64,000 nt of DNA, from assembly GCF_003865035.1 (NCBI RefSeq), contig NZ_BHVZ01000014.1:186001-250000 (forward strand), in the 5' to 3' direction. Position 1 is the first letter of the stretch; every line of letters starts with the position of its first letter. The notes under the pieces were generated by a model, which worked only from the letters and a program-made list of their open reading frames with translations, was not told where the DNA came from and did not search any database. Below are positions 62,602 to 64,000 of this stretch, piece by piece. A program made the translations under genes and the position numbers. Origin of the DNA: Anaerotignum faecicola (GTDB lineage: Bacteria > Bacillota > Clostridia > Lachnospirales > Anaerotignaceae).

Positions 62602-62862
62602 ATGATACCCCAGATAACGAAAGCGACCGCGGAGGAATTGGGACTTACTCCGGGCTGCGAGGTTATCTTTCACTACACAGTGATTGGGACGGGGGAAGAA
62701 AAATTGCGGAAAATACGGAAAAGGCGGAAGGGAACCGTAACAGACCTTTACGCGCACCTTTTCCGCATTACATGGACAGGGGCAAAGTGGAAGGAATGCT
62801 TTGCCTACAGCATGCTGCAGAGGAGAGAAGGAAGCTGGATAGAGATTAAGGGGGTGAGATAG
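62602..62862 (+). CDS. Hypothetical phage protein
   Basis: 86 residues if started at the ATG at 62602, six bases after GGAGG. A TTG at 62539 overlapping the previous stop, with AAGGAG upstream, would give 107 residues. It starts with PQITKATAEELGLTPGCEVIFHY and has a small beta-rich look. No function assigned. Confidence 0.55.
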   Translation: MIPQITKATAEELGLTPGCEVIFHYTVIGTGEEKLRKIRKRRKGTVTDLYAHLFRITWTGAKWKECFAYSMLQRREGSWIEIKGVR

Positions 62863-62864
62863 GG

Positions 62865-63068
62865 ATGTACAGCGATCAGGCATTTTTACTTTTAAGCGCC
62901 GCAGCGGTTTTGCTTGAGATGGCGGCGGTATGCTGGGTATGGGAAAGGAAGATGAAGCAGGCGGAGCAGCGGGAGCGGGAGGCGGAGCAGCGCAGGAAGG
63001 CGCGCTGCCATGACGACTACTGCGCGCAGGAGGCGGCGCGGCTATACAGAGAAAAAAGGAGGATGTAA
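62865..63068 (+). CDS. Small membrane-anchored phage protein
   Basis: 67 residues: one N-terminal helix (FLLLSAAAVLLEMAAVCWVW) and a charged tail rich in Glu, Arg and Gln. The start follows the upstream gene by two bases. Confidence 0.6.
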   Translation: MYSDQAFLLLSAAAVLLEMAAVCWVWERKMKQAEQREREAEQRRKARCHDDYCAQEAARLYREKRRM

Positions 63069-63070
63069 CC

Positions 63071-63460
63071 ATGAACAAATTTTTACTTGAGGACTTTGCC
63101 GGAGGGGCAGTGGCGGAGAGAATCCGCTGTGCAATACAGGAGGTCTACGAAAACATTGCCAACCCGAACATGGAGGCAGAAAAGGCGAGGAAGCTGACGA
63201 TTGAGCTGACCTTTAAGCCGGACAAAAACGACAGAACGGACGTGGACGTGACAGCTATCGTCAAGACAAACCTGCAGCCACAGAAGGCAATCATGAGCAG
63301 AATGATTGTGGAAAGCGACGGCAGGGGCAATGTTTTGGGGGCAGAATGGAACAGAGAGACCATGAAGGGACAGATGGAGATTGACCGGGAGGAAGCGGAG
63401 ACACAGGAGACAAGCGGCGGCGTGATTGATTTGCAGGCGCAGAAAAGAAAGGTGGAATAA
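63071..63460 (+). CDS. Phage protein of the type annotated as replication terminator
   Basis: 129 residues starting MNKFLLEDFAGGAVAERIRCAIQEVYENIANPNMEAEKARKLTIEL-like. Such proteins recur in clostridial phages next to the gene that follows here; the family name is historic and the true role is not known. AAAGGAGGATGTAACC precedes the ATG. Confidence 0.65.
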   Translation: MNKFLLEDFAGGAVAERIRCAIQEVYENIANPNMEAEKARKLTIELTFKPDKNDRTDVDVTAIVKTNLQPQKAIMSRMIVESDGRGNVLGAEWNRETMKGQMEIDREEAETQETSGGVIDLQAQKRKVE

Positions 63461-63463
63461 GGA

Positions 63464-64000
63464 ATGATTAAAGCAGCACTGGAATACATCAACGGACTGA
63501 AAGCACCGAGCATTGAGAGCTACGGTGGCGGAACATATTCGGACAAGCCCTTATATCAGATGAAAAGACCGGATTTTCCGACACTGGAAATGAATACACT
63601 GGAAAGCGTTGTGAGATACCTAAAGGGGATTGACGACGAAAGAGAGCAATTTGGCGAGCCAACGCCTACGATTATACATATTGAAAGCGAACGCTGCGTG
63701 ACGCTGAAGGACATTGCAAACATAGCAGAGGGCAAGAGGGACTGCATGGTGCTTGCCACGGCGGAGGTGCCGAGATTTAACTACGGCGACTTCTACGATG
63801 CGGAGAGCTTCAACATTGCTTTGCAGAGCAAATTTCTTGACACAGAGGACAAGGCAACCATTTTGCAGGTGGTCGGCAATCTAAAGGAGGACGCTGTGCG
63901 GACAATGACGGACGACGGCGTGAGCCAAGTAACGGCGGTGCGCACAGGGGTTGCGACAGTGGCAGATGTGAAGGTGCCGAACCCTGTAACGCTGCGCCCG
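63464..64000 (+). CDS. Conserved phage protein, 3' end outside window
   Basis: The frame from the ATG at 63464 is open to the window edge (179 codons visible). It includes NYGDFYDAESFNIALQSKF and VVGNLKEDAVRTMTDDGVSQ, a pattern (VVGN...DDGV...VPNPV-x-LRP) like DUF2303-type phage proteins. It follows the previous gene by three bases. Confidence 0.65.
   Translation, partial: MIKAALEYINGLKAPSIESYGGGTYSDKPLYQMKRPDFPTLEMNTLESVVRYLKGIDDEREQFGEPTPTIIHIESERCVTLKDIANIAEGKRDCMVLATAEVPRFNYGDFYDAESFNIALQSKFLDTEDKATILQVVGNLKEDAVRTMTDDGVSQVTAVRTGVATVADVKVPNPVTLRP

Larger units (their letters stand above)
57333..64000. mobile_element. Left part of a prophage, right end outside window
   Basis: From the serine integrase the region shows phage order: integrase, accessory membrane gene, CI-like repressor with divergent promoters, then a run of small early genes in one direction to the window edge. 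The left attachment site should lie between the catalase fragment (ends 57332) and the integrase stop (57358). Confidence 0.8.

Noticed and set aside
62586..62849. 87-codon frame overlapping the phage gene at 62602
   Set aside because: It lies in another frame; the frame at 62602 has the better-spaced ribosome site and a more protein-like composition.

Overview
The window looks like the chromosome of an anaerobic, probably spore-forming clostridial Firmicute of the Lachnospirales/Anaerotignum kind. The evidence is the gene style (SLH and copper-amine-oxidase-N surface proteins, hybrid cluster protein, an acetoin-dehydrogenase-type complex, TRAP transporter, PanG-type pantothenate operon), AGGAGG ribosome binding sites, TTGACA/TATAAT promoters, c-di-GMP-I riboswitches and a remnant of a CotJC/manganese-catalase gene. 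The assignment is by gene content only.

Layout. 1-8.6 kb is a cell-surface block: the end of an SLH protein (+), then a 1490-residue SLH adhesin and a secreted transglutaminase-like protein (both -). Each of the last two has its own c-di-GMP-I riboswitch, and an SLH remnant lies between them. 8.6-19.4 kb is a housekeeping block on +: a polar amino-acid ABC transporter with a CntK-like racemase, a FUSC-like membrane protein fused to a degenerate HAD domain, tcdA, a MATE pump behind a probable guanidine-IV leader, a lipoprotein, an ABC-F ATPase and a two-gene LysO lysine exporter. 19.4-20.1 kb carries three identical tRNA-Leu(CAG) transcription units. 20.1-31.6 kb is mosaic: a manganese-catalase 3' remnant, a frameshifted surface gene, hcp, a small secreted peptide, a 1421-residue surface protein, an IS3-family element, an aldo/keto reductase and a panC remnant.

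31.6-44.4 kb appears to be one metabolic regulon. It has a GntR/FCD regulator, an SDR dehydrogenase with a DctPQM TRAP transporter, a metallo-hydrolase, a PPC/DUF296 protein, the E1alpha-E1beta-E2-E3 genes of an acetoin-type dehydrogenase complex, and a lipoate-protein ligase. Copies of one operator-like word (TTTTGTATACAAAA or the variant TTGAATACAAA) lie before the SDR/TRAP, aco and lplA units. This suggests that an imported substrate is oxidised by the SDR and cleaved by the lipoylated complex.

44.5-53.4 kb holds a large serine recombinase, a GLUG-repeat surface protein and a TetR regulator with nearly identical promoters, and the panG-panB-panC-panD operon. 53.8-57.3 kb is decaying DNA: a GntP permease, a crotonase and a sigma-54 activator, each with deletions or truncations, then a 20-bp tandem repeat array and a second manganese-catalase fragment. 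From about 57.33 kb to the right edge lies the left part of a prophage: serine integrase, CI-like repressor, divergent lysogeny promoters and small early genes.

Most striking: two manganese-catalase fragments 37 kb apart lie on the same strand, in collinear order, and break at the same short shared sequence. One of them adjoins the prophage integrase. A sequence at the other junction recurs at the panC remnant. Together these point to repeated site-specific integration into genes; this is inference and needs comparison with related genomes.
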